NCBI GenBank assembly: GCA_027257055.1
Contig: JAPVLO010000056.1
Location: 2,976,001-3,040,000 of the forward strand
Direction of reading: 5' to 3'
Source: Cephalopachus bancanus
Taxonomy: Eukaryota > Chordata > Mammalia > Primates > Tarsiidae
DNA: 64,000 nt
In this document: one piece after another, positions 32,113 through 43,777 of the stretch
Position numbering within the stretch: position 1 is the first letter of the stretch
How the letters are laid out: each line of letters opens with the position of its first letter
Program-made: the position numbers and the translations under genes
Notes under the pieces: model-generated
Told to the model about the DNA's origin: nothing
What the model saw: the letters and a program-made list of their open reading frames with translations, nothing else
The model's database searches: none

Positions 32113-32449
32113 CCATGAAAGGAGTTGGTCCTTATTCAAACTCCAGCTTCTTTGGGTAAATTGGATTTGCATGAAAAACGAAAAACTTAGTACCTCCAAG
32201 GAGCAGGTGGTCAGATATGGTCACCATCATGCACAAAGATGATCATGCAGTGTCTTAGAATGACCTTGAGGTTGCACCCACATGAATCCTGTGGACCTCC
32301 ATGGCTGCTCTCCCCCATATCAGTGAGGAATAACTGCATGTTTAACAAATTCAAGGAAGCCAGTGACTCAGAATTTTGAATATCGGTTTTGTTTTTAGCA
32401 GGTCTGTTCTCTTTTCCTTAGTGTTGTTTCATCAGATGTTGGTTTCCTC

Positions 32450-32630
32450 GTTCTGTGGTAGAAAGATAACTCTGAAGACCAAGTCCAGAGTTCAGATCTC
32501 ACCCTTTCACTTACTGGCTCTCAGACCTTGGAGGCCAGGAGCACACTCAGATTCCCCTTAAATCAGGTGCTATAACAATATCTACTCCCTAAGACCTCTG
32601 TGAAGGTTAACTGAGGGGAAAAAAAAGCGC
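32450..32630 (+). repeat. MIR SINE
   Basis: AGTCCAGAGTTCAGATCTCACC, CTTTCACTTACTGGCTCTC and AGACCTCTGTGAAGGTTAAC lie in MIR order. Confidence 0.6.
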
Positions 32631-32754
32631 TCTGTAAACTATGGCTCTATGCAGATCTAATTAACATGACTATTTTTATTCCCTCTGTGATCTCTATCTT
32701 CCTCTCTTTTTAATAATTACAGAATCTAGGGTTTGAAGGAGACCGGGTTCATGG

Positions 32755-32920
32755 GTTGCCTTGTCAGAGTCAACTAGAGAGCCGGCTAACATTCAGACTC
32801 CCTAGGGGCGCCAGCAAACCTACTGAATTCGACCCAGGGAGGGCGGGGAGGAGAGTGGGAACCTGTGACTTAAATGCAGCCAGGTTTGAGAAATACTGGT
32901 CTGGTTATTTAACACATGCA
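32755..32920. repeat. MER5-like hAT-Charlie remnant
   Basis: CATTCAGACTCCCTAGGGG, AACCTACTGAATTCGACCC and AAATGCAGCCAGGTTTGAG match the class also seen at 6765 and 30885. Confidence 0.55.
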
Positions 32921-32994
32921 ACCTCTGCAGCAACCCTGGGAAGTGGAATTCTAATCATATTACCTTGACGAGTACAGTGAGATCAGACACAGGT

Positions 32995-33440
32995 CAAAAG
33001 AGAGGCGCTTGGAAAGTTCAAAGGCTTTATTACGCTCCCAGTTCTGTGAGAACACAGCCTGCCATGCAGGGCTACTCAGGGAAGCACAAGGGTGGGTCAT
33101 AGACAGTGAGACAGGACCTGTTGGCAACAGCCTTTATTATGGCTTCTCCAGGAAGGAAAGGGCAAGGCAGGACATGCAGGATTGGCTGGTTTGAACAAGT
33201 TCAGTGTGCTCTAGGGCATAAGGGCTGTCCCTAGCAGTCTGGTTCTGACCCTGATTACATGGGTGGATATTGAACTACAGTGTGAAAACCCAATAAAGTA
33301 AATGGTTGGGACTATGACCTTTAACAACTTCTCAAATAGGAGAACTGACCAGTCCGTAGCCAGAGTCTCATGACAGCGTACACATATACAACAACAGCAA
33401 CGACTAGGCTATCTTACAAGTGGTCATCCTATCTTTGCTT
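32995..33440 (-). repeat. Possible LTR, family unknown
   Basis: GGCTTTATTACGCTCCC near the left end and ACAGCCTTTATTATGGC further in look like reverse LTR polyadenylation regions. I cannot place a family or confirm both ends. Unique sequence is the alternative. Confidence 0.3.
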
Positions 33441-33444
33441 GCAC

Positions 33445-33800
33445 ATCTCCAGGAAGACAGAGCTCCCTACCTCACCAGGGCAGCCCTAGCCAGCTCTTGC
33501 CATCTGACTGTGAAGATCAGCTTTCTGATATTTTCCTGACACCTGACCTGCAGCTTCCACTCCTTGGTCCTGATTTTCCTTTGGGGACACATGAACCAAG
33601 CTTAATCCTTCTTCCACACAGTGTCAACGCTTCCAGGATTGAAGCCAGGATCTTCTTCATCCTGGGGTTTGTCAATTGTTCTTTAGTTGACAGGAATTCA
33701 AGTCCCCTCTCCTTTTTCTTCTGCCTGATCTCCCTTGTCAGAGCAGGGCAAGGTAGAGACATGGGAAGAGGTTAAGACTATATGGGGTCATGGAACTTGA
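33445..33800. other. Unassigned sequence
   Basis: No family is recognised. Open frames of 92 and 81 codons oppose one another and show no domain. Confidence 0.35.
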
Positions 33801-33804
33801 ACCA

Positions 33805-34035
33805 ATATAATAACCATAGCTGCTAGTCACTGAATATCAGTCACACACCAAGCAACATATTAGAGTTTTACAGCCAATGCATCTCATCCACATAACTATC
33901 CTGTTATTTGAGTAGTGTGGTATCCAGTTTACAAGTAGGTAATTGAGGCTTGGAGGGGCTAAGAAACTTGTTCAAGATCACCTGGCCAGTGCCCCAGAAG
34001 CTGGCACTAGAAAGTAGGGCTACCTGGCTGAGTTC
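33805..34035 (-). repeat. MIR SINE
   Basis: Reverse MIR: ATGCATCTCATCCACATAAC, TTTACAAGTAGGTAATTGAGG, AAGATCACCTGGCCAGTGC. Confidence 0.78.
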
Positions 34036-34039
34036 GGAT

Positions 34040-34425
34040 CTGGGCACTTGCCATTTCCTGGCCCAGCCCCATTGGACAACAAGAGGACAGGACTGAGAAA
34101 GTTCGATTATAAGCCAAAACAAGAGACCTGTCTACCATCCTCTGGTGCCCTCCCTGGGCCTCCTCTGCAGAGATGCCTCAGAGACTCAAATACCTGCTAA
34201 TTTTATCTGTGAGGTTGGTGGAACCCCTGTAAAACATCCAAGCATATTTTTGTCACTTGAAGAAATCAAGAAAATTTCTGCACTTGACAAAGGTAAAATC
34301 TTTTAATGCTTTGGAGTATTGGGAAAGGGAATTAAAAAAAAGACATTAATAGAATGACATATTTTTAGTGTAACACTTCAGAGAAAACTCTGGGGGAACA
34401 AAAAATAAAATGAACGACCTAAATA
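34040..34425. other. Unique sequence
   Basis: Nothing is assigned. Confidence 0.35.
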
Positions 34426-34428
34426 TGG

Positions 34429-34462
34429 TTCTTCTTCTTCTTCTTTCTCTCTCTCTTTTTTT
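34429..34462. repeat. (CTT)n/(CT)n pyrimidine tract
   Basis: TTCTTCTTCTTCTTTCTCTC runs into a T run: a short all-pyrimidine stretch. Confidence 0.9.
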
Positions 34463-34694
34463 AATACTTTGAGCTTCAAAGGAGTGGGCTGTGCTGGATA
34501 TTTGCATGCCCCAAATCTGTAAGGGATTTGAATACAATAAGAGTCCCTTGAAAGGAGTCTCTGCTTTAGTCTAGTAAATTGTGCTTTCCCTAAAGCAGGG
34601 TTGGGAGTGACTGTCAGGCAAAATGCTACACCTCTCTGTTTCTAGGATAGCAAACAGTAAAGTAAGGATAGCAGTAGTGGTCTCAATGGATTGT

Positions 34695-34835
34695 GGTGAA
34701 ATATATATGAACCCAATTTATATTAATATATACTAAATAGTCAAGATATAATATATAAGTTTAATATATTATTGGCATAAATAATATTAAACTAATTTAT
34801 TATATATTATATTATTGTATAGTATTAGATTATTA
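34695..34835. repeat. A+T-only low-complexity tract
   Basis: About 140 bases, nearly all A and T, with many ATATTA and TAATAT words. Likely a decayed microsatellite. Confidence 0.85.
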
Positions 34836-34894
34836 GGCTTGTATTTGAAAATTGAACAAATGGCTCCTTCAGGAAGATTATTAATATGTCTTCT

Positions 34895-35211
34895 GACCAG
34901 GTGTCACGGCTCAAGTCTGTAATCCTAGCACTTTGGGAGGCCAGGTAAGAGGATTGCTTGAGCCCGTGGGTTTGAGACCAACCTGGGCAACATGGTGAGA
35001 CCTCGTCTCTACAATTAAAAAAAAAAAAATTAGCCAGGTGTAGTAGTGTGCGCCTGTAGTTCTGGCTACTTGGAAGGCTGAGGCAGAAGGATTGCCTGAG
35101 CCCAGCAGGTCATCGCTGGGGTGGCCATGAGCGTGCCATTGCACTCCAGCCTAGGCAACAGAGTGAGACTCCAACTCAAAAAAAAAAAAAAGTCAAATAA
35201 AAAAAACCCAA
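34895..35211 (+). repeat. Alu SINE, full length
   Basis: Complete dimer with a complex tail (A14, GTCAAAT, A8). ATATGTCTTCT before and ATATATCTTCT after are the likely target-site duplication. Confidence 0.95.
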
Positions 35212-35254
35212 TATATATCTTCTACAACTTTTGCTAAGTTCCTGAAAAATAGAC

Positions 35255-35637
35255 CGTTTTAATCAGCTAGAGCTGCTATAATAACATACCACAGACTACG
35301 TGGTTCAAACAGGAATTTATTTCTCCCAGTTCTAGAAACCAGAAAGTCCAAGATCAAGGTGCTGGCAGATTCAGTTCCTGGTGAGGACCTTCTTCCTGGC
35401 TTGCAGATGGCCACCATCTCTGTGTAGCTTCACATGGCACAGAGAGAGGGAGTTCTGGTCTCTTTCTCCTGTATAAGGGCACTAATCTAACAATGGGGGC
35501 TCAGCCCTCAGTGACCTTATGGAAACCTATTTATCTCCCAAAGACCTCATCTCCAAATATTATCACACAGAGGATTAGGGCTTCAACATATGAATTCAGG
35601 AGGTGCTGAGAGACATAAACATTCAGTCCATAGCACA
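35255..35637 (-). repeat. MLT1 solo LTR
   Basis: Reverse MLT1: CAGCTAGAGCTGCTATAATAAC, AGGAATTTATTTCTCCCAG, AAGTCCAAGATCAAGGTGC, AAGGGCACTAATCTAAC, TTCAACATATGAATTCAGG. Confidence 0.9.
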
Positions 35638-35839
35638 GGCAAATATCAGGTCCAAAAGCAGCTGTAAATGTTATGAGTTGGAAGAAGCCTCCTGCTCAAG
35701 GGTGCTGGGTGCAGGAGCCTGGCTGAGGAGTCAGAAGACTTGGGTCCCGCTTCTGACTCCACAACATGGGTAGATGCCACCCCAACAGCCATGACAGTCC
35801 CTGACTTACTAGCAGGAAGAGAGTAAGTATAGATAGCCA

Positions 35840-36230
35840 ACAAAAATATGCTTGGAAAAGGTGGGCTCAGTCCCATGGGGTGAATTATGATTGGTCAAAG
35901 TCAACCAGGGAGTCATACCTTTCTGCAGGTGACTGATTTAGCAGTGGGTCTATGACCCAATTGTGGTCATTAAGACAAAGGGTGGCTTCAGAAAAAAGAT
36001 TTCCCTTTCTGGTGAAAATCTCTTTTTCTCCCTCTATGCTGGGATGTGATGATGTGATGCCTAGAGCAGGGCTGCCTTCTTGTGACCCTGAGGGGAAAAA
36101 CCAAGAGAATTGGAGAAGTGAACTCCGAGCACTGAAATTATTGAGCTGCTGAGTCAACAGACCTTGGAACTGCCTACTCTGTGACTTTAGTTATGTGACA
36201 TCATAAACCCTAATGTTTTCAGCTACTTTT
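35840..36230 (+). repeat. Ancient repeat, family not assigned
   Basis: GAATTATGATTGGTCAAAGTC, a GATGTGATGATGTGATG run and a CTTTAGTTATGTGACATC end resemble eutherian LTR/DNA-element remnants ending in a short A/T signal. Low certainty. Confidence 0.3.
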
Positions 36231-36234
36231 ACCC

Positions 36235-37378
36235 AGGTCATCTGCTACCAGCAGCCAAAAGCATTCTGAAGGATATAAGCACAAAATTATTTTGTGTCCC
36301 TAGATACTTGCCTTTTGGGGACCTCGGTTTCCTTTCATATTAAACGATGGACTTGGATTCACAGTGGCACACCAGTAGCCCATTAGACCAGATTCAGCTT
36401 AGCATTTGAGGCAACCCGCCCTGTGCCTCAAACAAATCAAGCATATTGAGAAAATGTGAACCTCATACTTTCTAAAACTCTCCTAACTGCCTTCATGAAC
36501 CTCCAGTCTCATAGGATATTGGTGAAAAAAAAATGAATCTTGTCAGTTAATCCTATCACTATCTTACCTAGTATGAAGAGTCACTCAGACATCTTGGTTC
36601 TTATTTGTAAATACTCATGACTGGGGGTGAAAAAAATGGGCTCATATACCCTACTGGTTTTAGAGCTATGTGGTTTTCTAGATCTGTGGTAAAATCAAAG
36701 GGCTGGTTGAGGCCCTAAGTTCTAAGGTATTGCAGGTCTCTCTGGGCCCTTAAAATAGTGTACTCTTTCTGTAGCAGAAATATTTGGTCCTGGACATGGT
36801 CCCTGAACTACACAATCACTGATACTGTGTTGCTTCCAGGTACCTGTGCTTGGCACCTCTGCATTCCCTCCTTGGGATATCCTAATGCCTTTCTGAACAC
36901 ACTAGTGACACAGAAATATTATCAGACATATTATCCCGGACACTTCCATACACATTTATACCTTGCTTTCTAATGGGATATGGTGCCAAGCCAAATGCAG
37001 AACTTTCTCTAGAGCTATGCAGCCACTCTCCCAAGCAATGCCTATAGAAGTGGGATCCAGCTTCCTATGTTCTTGGGTTCCCTCATACCCGCCTGGATAT
37101 CTTCATTACCATTTCCGCCACCCCTGTCAAGATACAGCTACATAGCAAGAAGTGAGAAGAGTGATGAATAAGAATCCTGCTGTCTCATTTCCTCATCTGC
37201 TTCCTCACTCTACTTTCACACTCTCTCAGGATGCAAGGCCCACACTTCTTTTTCCTTTTCCTGTGTGGAAGGAACTTCTTCTACATCGAATCTTTCTCCA
37301 TGAGGACCCATGACTTGGTGGCAGACCAGTAAGAGAAACCTCTAAACCAAAGAGATAACATTAATGGAGAGATTTAAA
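36235..37378. other. Unique sequence
   Basis: No repeat or exon is recognised over 1.1 kb. Open frames of 60-71 codons lack features. Confidence 0.4.
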
Positions 37379-37380
37379 AA

Positions 37381-37381
37381 A

Positions 37382-37434
<53 letters not shown>
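37381..37434. repeat. (TG)n microsatellite
   Basis: Long TG tract with one TATATG interruption, followed by ATATAGTGTATATATATAC. Confidence 0.97.
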
Positions 37435-37436
<2 letters not shown>

Positions 37437-37439
37437 ATA

Positions 37440-37980
37440 TATAGTGTATATATATACATATAATTGTACTATATTTAAAATAACTTTTAATTTGTTGCCA
37501 ATATTTTAAAAAATTCACAAGATTGTACATATTAATTTACATTTTTTTTTATCTACTTTTGAAAATTAGAAGCTCTGAAAACATTAAACTCACATTCCTT
37601 CCCGGCACAACAATGGGTTTGAGCCAAGGAGTGTTTCCCTCCTTTAAATGGTGCTTGTACTATCTGATTCTTTACAATCTTGATCAGTCCCCTTTGACTT
37701 GGAGACTGGTGCATTTGATTCACACATTTTTTTCTTTTTCTTTTTCTACCCTTTAGGCATTTAAATTTCTAAGATCCATTCCAATGATATAATTCTGAGA
37801 TGTATGATCAATGTCCTCTACCTGTCTCCCCCTATGTCCAGCACCACACTAAGCACAGCCAGAGAATATAACATATTATATCCTCATAGAAGTATTATTA
37901 GTACATAAACATATAATATGTTATAGATAAATATATCATCTTATCAAGTATGTATACCTAACACTTATATTTTAGTGAGA
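37440..37980. other. A+T-rich unassigned sequence
   Basis: 37790-37870 (TGTCTCCCCCTATGTCCAGC, ACTAAGCACAGCCAGAG) may be an L2 3' fragment. The rest is A+T-rich. Confidence 0.35.
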
Positions 37981-38000
37981 AGAAAGATTAATAAACTTTT

Positions 38001-38077
38001 TTTTTTTTGGAAAAAGCAGGATTTATCGAGAGGACAGAAATACTCCCACAGTGGGAGGGGACCCAAAAGGGTTGCCC
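38001..38077 (-). mobile_element. Retroposed LTR-like RNA, 5'-truncated, copy 1
   Basis: A 77-base insert read on the minus strand: GGGTCCCCTCCCACTGTGGG, then GATAAATCCTGC and a poly(A) tail. A 17-base target-site duplication with one mismatch (37984-38000 and 38078-38094) proves insertion by retroposition. Its homologue lies at 40000-40078. Confidence 0.85.
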
Positions 38078-38104
38078 AAGATTAATACACTTTTAAAGAA
38101 CTTT

Positions 38105-38240
38105 TCAACAATTCACTTAACTTCTTTGAACTAACTGTGGAACCATGAGCAAATTACTTGGGTTAACTGGGCACTTCTTTCCTCTACAGTGGAATGAAGC
38201 GGGTAACTGTAATTCCAGAGCTCTGTAATTACATGATTTC
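38105..38240 (+). repeat. Possible MIR fragment
   Basis: TTCACTTAACTTCTTTGAAC and ATGAGCAAATTACTTGGG are MIR-like, but the rest is diverged. Confidence 0.3.
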
Positions 38241-38244
38241 ATTT

Positions 38245-39485
38245 CAATAACCATATGCCCCAGCATTAGGAGGGTTGATCTAAGGAACATAAGATAGGCC
38301 CTCATGTTTCAGGAGTCTATGATCTAGTTGGGGAAACAAAACAAAAGCATGGACCATGGAAAGCATTACAAAGCAAAGAGGCTCTGAAGTCTCAGTGTTC
38401 AGAAGCACGGGATCTTAAAGTCAGAAGGAACCTTAGAATCTTTTTCTCGCCCTACCAATATCTTCATCTGACTACCTCCTCCTCTTCCAAAAAAAAATGA
38501 ACATTGGTTTATCCCTCCTCTCCTGAAGCTCCAAGGCTGGGTGAGTTAATGCCCTTCACATGAGTTTTCACAGCTCTGTACTCTTTTTTGATTGGTCTAT
38601 CTCCCTCATTGTACTGTGACTCTTTGAGGCCAAAGGATATAATACATATCTGTCTTTCTTTTCTTGTTTTTTTAAAAAAATATTTTCTCCTTATTTTGGT
38701 AACAACGCTCACTTCTTTAGAGAGCCATGCCAGCACACTATTCCAAGTTATTAGGATAAAATGATTGATAAAGATTTTCATCATATCCATCCTCTCTTTG
38801 ATAGCTAAGGAAAATTAGGGCAGATTATTTTTTTCAGAAAATTTGAATTATAAGAGAAATGACAGAATATCAAAAGAGATTGAAACCAAATCATTCTTCT
38901 GGCAGAATCTGTTCCTACTCCCATAACCCACTGACCCGTCCTTGTTCCTCTCTTCCCTTAGGGGTTCAATCTTCAACTCTGCAAACTCCCCAACACTTTC
39001 CTTATCCTTTTTTTCCTTCTTAAGTTGGTTGGAGTCATTTCTGCCTGTTGCTTACAACCAAAAATCCTAACTGATTCTGGGATCAAGTATTTTTCAACTT
39101 AGGTGTCTGTCATAGTCTGGCATGTGGTAAACTTGGGACAAAATATTAAATGTTTGTTCAGTGAATAAATTCCCCACCAATGCTTGCATCCACTCTATGG
39201 CATTCCCGATAGATAACCATCTCTCTTCTTTATGCTGGAACACAGCCAGTGTCAAAGAGCTCAGTGTCTCACTAGGCAGCTCAGGCTATTTGAAACATTT
39301 TCCCAAACAAATTCTATCACCCATCCTTGGATATTAGAAAGTTCTTTCTAAATGAGTTAAAATCTTACATTAACTTTCCCCCTACTATTCCTTGTTCTTT
39401 GCTGGGACCATGAGAATTCTTCCATCAGATAATTTCAGAGTCAAGGCTAGTAACATCTACAGGGTTTCAGGGCTTGCTAAGAGTT
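38245..39485. other. Unique sequence
   Basis: No element is recognised. There is an A8 run at 38489 and a T/A run at 38668. Confidence 0.4.
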
Positions 39486-39489
39486 CTCT

Positions 39490-39740
39490 AAGGGATAATA
39501 GTATCTCACATTTGAAAGGCAAATAACACCTAGAGGGTTTTCAAAGCTCTTTCTCAACCATTAGGTAATTTATTCTCACAAAAGCTCTGAAACACAGATT
39601 GCTGTGGGATTACTAGTCTCCCTTTTACATATCAGGAGACTCTATCCCTGAAAGACTGTATCATTTTTTTCCAGGTCAAATAGTTAATAAAGGGCAGAAT
39701 GAGATTCAGTGCCCACTCTTTATGGCTTAATTCTCTCACT
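39490..39740 (-). repeat. MIR SINE
   Basis: Reverse MIR: AGGGTTTTCAAAGCTCTTTC, TAATTTATTCTCACAAAAGC, CTCCCTTTTACATATCAGG, CAGGTCAAATAGTTAATAAAG. Confidence 0.75.
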
Positions 39741-39859
39741 TCCTCAATCTATCATGAATCCCTTATTACAAGGTTGTAATAGTTATCTCAATGACGAAGA
39801 TATGATTTTAAAGGGATTTACTATTTCAGCCATTTTGTTGCAGGTCAGCTCAAAATATT

Positions 39860-39960
39860 TGCCCGAATTTCTATTTCATAGTTGAGGAAATGGAGGTCAG
39901 AGTAGTGAAGAGACTTACCTAAGGTCACTAGGAATAAAGATTAAAAATTGGCATGGAGGG
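39860..39960 (-). repeat. MIR SINE fragment
   Basis: ATTTCATAGTTGAGGAAATGG and CTTACCTAAGGTCACTAGG are the reverse MIR core. Confidence 0.6.
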
Positions 39961-39999
39961 GGAGAAATTGACATTGAACCCAAGTAAAGAATATAGATA

Positions 40000-40078
40000 A
40001 CTGCCACTTCTTTGGGTCCCCTCCCACTGTGGGAGATTTTCTGTCCTCTCAATAAATCCTGCTTTTCAAAAAAAAAAA
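40000..40078 (+). mobile_element. Retroposed LTR-like RNA, 5'-truncated, copy 2
   Basis: A 79-base insert: GGGTCCCCTCCCACTGTGGG, then CTCTCAATAAATCCTGC with the poly(A) signal AATAAA at 40051-40056 and a tail of 13 or more A. A 14-base target-site duplication with one mismatch (AAAGAATATAGATA at 39986-39999, AAAGAATACAGATA at 40079-40092) flanks it. CTCCCACTGTGGGAG can fold as a perfect 7-bp hairpin. Confidence 0.87.
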
Positions 40079-40094
40079 AAAGAATACAGATATC

Positions 40095-40900
40095 TGACAT
40101 ACTAGGAGTTGGATTGTGCTTGCGTGAGAAGCCACCATCAAGTGAGTCTTTGGCCCCAGGGCCTCAGCAAGACAGATGGCCTTTCCCTTACCCACTATCC
40201 CTATGACTTCTGGGTCTCCTTTGTTGTTCTTCTCTCCCAAATTCTAAAGTCTTCCTCTGCCCTTTTCCCCACATAATTACATTTACCATTTCACAGAATT
40301 TTGTTGGGATCTTTGGTTGCTGAATGACTTACAGGGGAGGAGGGAAGACTGGTTACACACACAGGAAGCACTGAGGTCATTTTAATTTCTCCATCTGCGG
40401 ATGGCATCAGCCTAGCATGGAAAGTGCATTCCACAGCTGTATTAGCACCAGTAAAAAACATCTGTATTCCATTCTTCTGCTTCTCTCCCAGAGGCCATCT
40501 CCCCAAAGGAATGGTATTTTCTTAAAGTTAATCTGCAAGGTTCTATTCTCAGCACTGATAACACTATAAAATAATGGTAAAGTTAATTATTGGCAAATTA
40601 AAATGGCAGTGCTACCTAAATTCTTAGACATCTGTGTTACTATCAGATGAGTTTATTGCGATTAAAACTAATGACATTCCAGTAAATATCAGAGAATTAA
40701 AATCCTGACTGCAAAAAAGGTTAAAGCCTTATCATCACTAGAGTACATCGAGGAAAAAGTGAGTGCTCTCCTTATCTGCTTACATTAGGGAAAGAGACAC
40801 AGAGAGAATAAAGAAAATAATTTGAATCTTGGCAAATATCAAGATCTGGGGGCTCATTTTCTTATTTATGCAGCATTTGGAAGCCCCATATATTGTACGG
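40095..40900. other. Unique sequence
   Basis: 40530-40720 is A+T-rich with TTAATTATTGGCAAATTAAA and may be conserved. No repeat is assigned. Confidence 0.35.
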
Positions 40901-41665
40901 AAGGAAAAACATTAGCTCACATGTAATCTAAACAAAGTAGATGGACAAATAGCATAAGACTGAAAGGCCAAAAATAGATCAAAATATAATATTTTGGCAT
41001 ATAAGAAAGAGGACACTCTAAAACTGGAGGAAAGGATAGATTATTAAATAAAGGTATTGGAAAAATAGGTTCATCACTGGTTGAGGAAAGATAAATACTT
41101 TGCATTTTACATCCACATAAATTCCAAAGCAAAATAACTAGATCAACTTCATGTGTTTATGTATATATTTCTATAGTATTGCAATAAGCAAGACACTAGA
41201 AAGCACCATTTCAAAAAGAGAAACCAGAAAGTCAGATGTTAATAGATTTGATAAGATACAACTTAAATTAAACTAAAAGATAGGTAATAACCTGGGGAAA
41301 ATATCTACAATATCTCTGAAGCACGAAGAATGATGTATTCGATATTTTTCATATATAAAGGATATCTCTGATATATAAAGATCTTCTACCAATAAAGAAA
41401 ATAGCAAGCTCTCGCACATAAAAATGAGCTAAGGACTTGAAAAAAGAAATAAAAGTAACCAATGAAACTATAAAGACATTTCCCCCTCCATAGGAGGAAA
41501 AAAAATGGAAGTTCAAATAACAGCATATTTTATTTCAGCAATAATTTTTAAAGCCTTATAGTAAGCATGTGGGTGACAGGTGGACCCTCTTGGACACTGC
41601 TAGAAGAGTAAAAATTGACCCAAAATTTATGAAAGGCAATTTGGACTAAAAAATAAAATATATAC

Positions 41666-42024
41666 TATGTTAGTTTGCTAGAACTGTCGTGATACAATAT
41701 CCTAGACTGAGTGGCTTAAGCCACACAAATTTATTTCTCATAGTTCTGGAACCAGGAAGTCCAAAATCAAGATGTCTGCTGGTTTGGTTTCTCCTGACGC
41801 CTCCCTCCTTGACTTTCAATGGTTTGTTCACACCCATCCCTGGCATCTCTTCTTTCTCTTATAAAGACACCAATCATATTGGATTAGGGCCTGACCCTTA
41901 TGACCTCATAATTAACCTTAATTATCTCTTAAGAGGCCCCTTCTCCAAACATAGGCACATTAGGGGTTTGAGCTTCAACAAAAGAATTTGACAGTGGGAA
42001 GGGAGACAATTTAGTTCATAATAC
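41666..42024 (-). repeat. MLT1 solo LTR inside an L1
   Basis: Reverse MLT1: TTAGTTTGCTAGAACTGTCG, ATTTATTTCTCATAGTTCTGG, AGTCCAAAATCAAGATGTC, ACCAATCATATTGGATTAGG, ATTTAGTTCATAATACA. A 100-codon frame inside is an LTR artefact. Confidence 0.92.
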
Positions 42025-42068
42025 ACGCGCGCACATGCACACACACCACACACACACACACACACACA
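42022..42068. repeat. (CA)n microsatellite
   Basis: ACACGCGCGCACATGCACAC followed by a purer CA run at the edge of the MLT1. Confidence 0.95.
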
Positions 42069-42124
42069 TCATAAACATCCAACAATTTTACTTTTAGAAT
42101 ATATATACTTCTCATCCCAGATCC

Positions 42125-42380
42125 TGTTTTCTAAACCTCAATTTTCTTTTTACATAAAACTGGTTACTTTGATACTGAATCAAATTCTTTTGACATGGGA
42201 TCTGAGGAATTATTTTATTTTTCATTTAACTTCTAACACATAGTCAGGTGATAGTGAAATCACTTTGTAAATGACCATGAAAAAGGCAAGATGCTATTGT
42301 TGGAACCTCCTGTGAAAGTGCCACTGTCCCTTAAATCCAGAGACTTGGGAAAGGGCAACACTGCCCAACACCCAGTACCT
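42125..42380. other. Unassigned sequence
   Basis: Nothing is recognised. Confidence 0.35.
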
Positions 42381-42384
42381 GGAC

Positions 42385-42575
42385 TGTGGAATCCGACAGA
42401 CCCAGGTGGAATTCATTCTGTTCCTTATTAGCTGTATGACCTTGGGAAAATCCTTTGCCTTCTCTGAGTTTCAGTCTCCACTATCTGTATAATGAGGAAA
42501 ATAATAGTTACTTGAAACACGGTATAATAAGAATTAGGGATAAATGTAAAAAAGCATCTGGTAGCTGGCCTATTT
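42385..42575 (+). repeat. MIR SINE
   Basis: GAATCCGACAGACCCAGGTGG, TAGCTGTATGACCTTGGG, CTGTATAATGAGGAAAATAA in order. Confidence 0.88.
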
Positions 42576-42729
42576 AAGATGTCCAGGAAATTAATGATAT
42601 CTCATCGTGGTCATCATTACCACCAACGTTCAGTAAGGGAATGGATGAGCCAAATGCATAATGGCAATACCGAGGTGTAGTAATATCCAGATCAAAGTTG
42701 TTTTACAGAAATTGGCATTCTGAGTTGGG

Positions 42730-42985
42730 GGCAGTATGTCCTAATGCAAATGGTATAGGTTTTTGAGGCAAATAGACCTAGTTTCAAACCTGACTGCCAA
42801 TTGACTGGGTGGGTAAGCCTAGGCAAGTTACTTATGATTTCTCAGCCTCAGTTTCTTTATTTGTAAGATGGAGTTGATAAGATTTACTTCACAGCATTAC
42901 TATAAGGTGTAATTATGATAACCCAAGTACAATGCTTTGTATAGTGTCTGCACATACTATATGCTCAGCAAATGGAATCTACTTT
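42730..42985 (+). repeat. MIR SINE, nearly full length
   Basis: GCAAATAGACCTAGTTTCAAAC, TTCTCAGCCTCAGTTTC, TTACTTCACAGCATTACTATA, ACTATATGCTCAGCAAATGG. Confidence 0.9.
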
Positions 42986-42989
42986 TTGC

Positions 42990-43770
42990 CACTGCCAGCA
43001 TACATCTGCCCCAGACAGGTGTGCAAATGTTGGCAATGTCAGAGGCTCTGGGAAACCAGACGGCACAAACTTTGATGGGTAGGGGTAGTGGAGTCTTTCA
43101 TTTTTCAGAGAAACCTGAGAAGGAAGAGACTTAATAAGTTATTTCATGTGTTACCTCTTGCTCAAGGATCCCTGACTACAAATACACTCTGTGATGTTTT
43201 TCTCAGATAAGTTACAAATAAGCCCCAACTTGCCTTGAAAGGATTTCTGCAATCTAATAGGCTGGGGTGTTAGTCCTGACACTGTGAAATCCCTTTAGCA
43301 GAAAGCCCGGGGCTGCCGGGGGGGCTGGGTCCTTCCTGAGTGTTGGCACTTAAAGAGACAGATAAGGGAAGATTTCCAAATAGGAACATCTGGAAATGGA
43401 AAGAAAGGCTCAGAGGAGAAGCAGCACTCATTTTTTAAGGCTGCCTTAGGCTATGTCTTTCTGGAAAGATGTCTCTGGGAACAGGAGTCATGGATTTGAG
43501 GTATCATCCAGAATTTTAATAAATAAAGCCACTGGGCCTGATTCTGGAGCACCCTGGGGTCACTTCTCTCATCAAAAAGTTTAAAGCCATACTGAGTCGG
43601 TGAGGGCTGGGATGCCCATGTACAGAAAGTAGCAGAAGCTCACAAAAAATCAAAATATTATTCCAATTAACACAGATGTGTGGGATTCTTTACATGACTG
43701 ATGAACTTTACATTGGTTGCCATTATTAGTAAGGAGTCTTCATGTCATAGACAATAGAAAACCCAAACTA
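42990..43770. other. Unique sequence
   Basis: No repeat is recognised. A G-rich patch GGGGCTGCCGGGGGGGCTGG lies at about 43311. Confidence 0.4.
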
Positions 43771-43777
43771 GGTATTT

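Larger units (their letters stand above)
40905..42120 (+). repeat. Old L1 LINE fragment split by an MLT1 LTR
   Basis: Decayed ORF2-end sequence: GATTATTAAATAAAGGTATTGG, GATCTTCTACCAATAAAG, AATGAGCTAAGGACTTGAAA, ATGAAAGGCAATTTGG. After the LTR, CATCCAACAATTTTACTTTTAG continues it. No open frame survives. Confidence 0.6.

Noticed and set aside
43305..43335. G-quadruplex or CpG-island promoter
   Set aside because: One G-rich patch only, with few CpGs around it and no adjacent exon.
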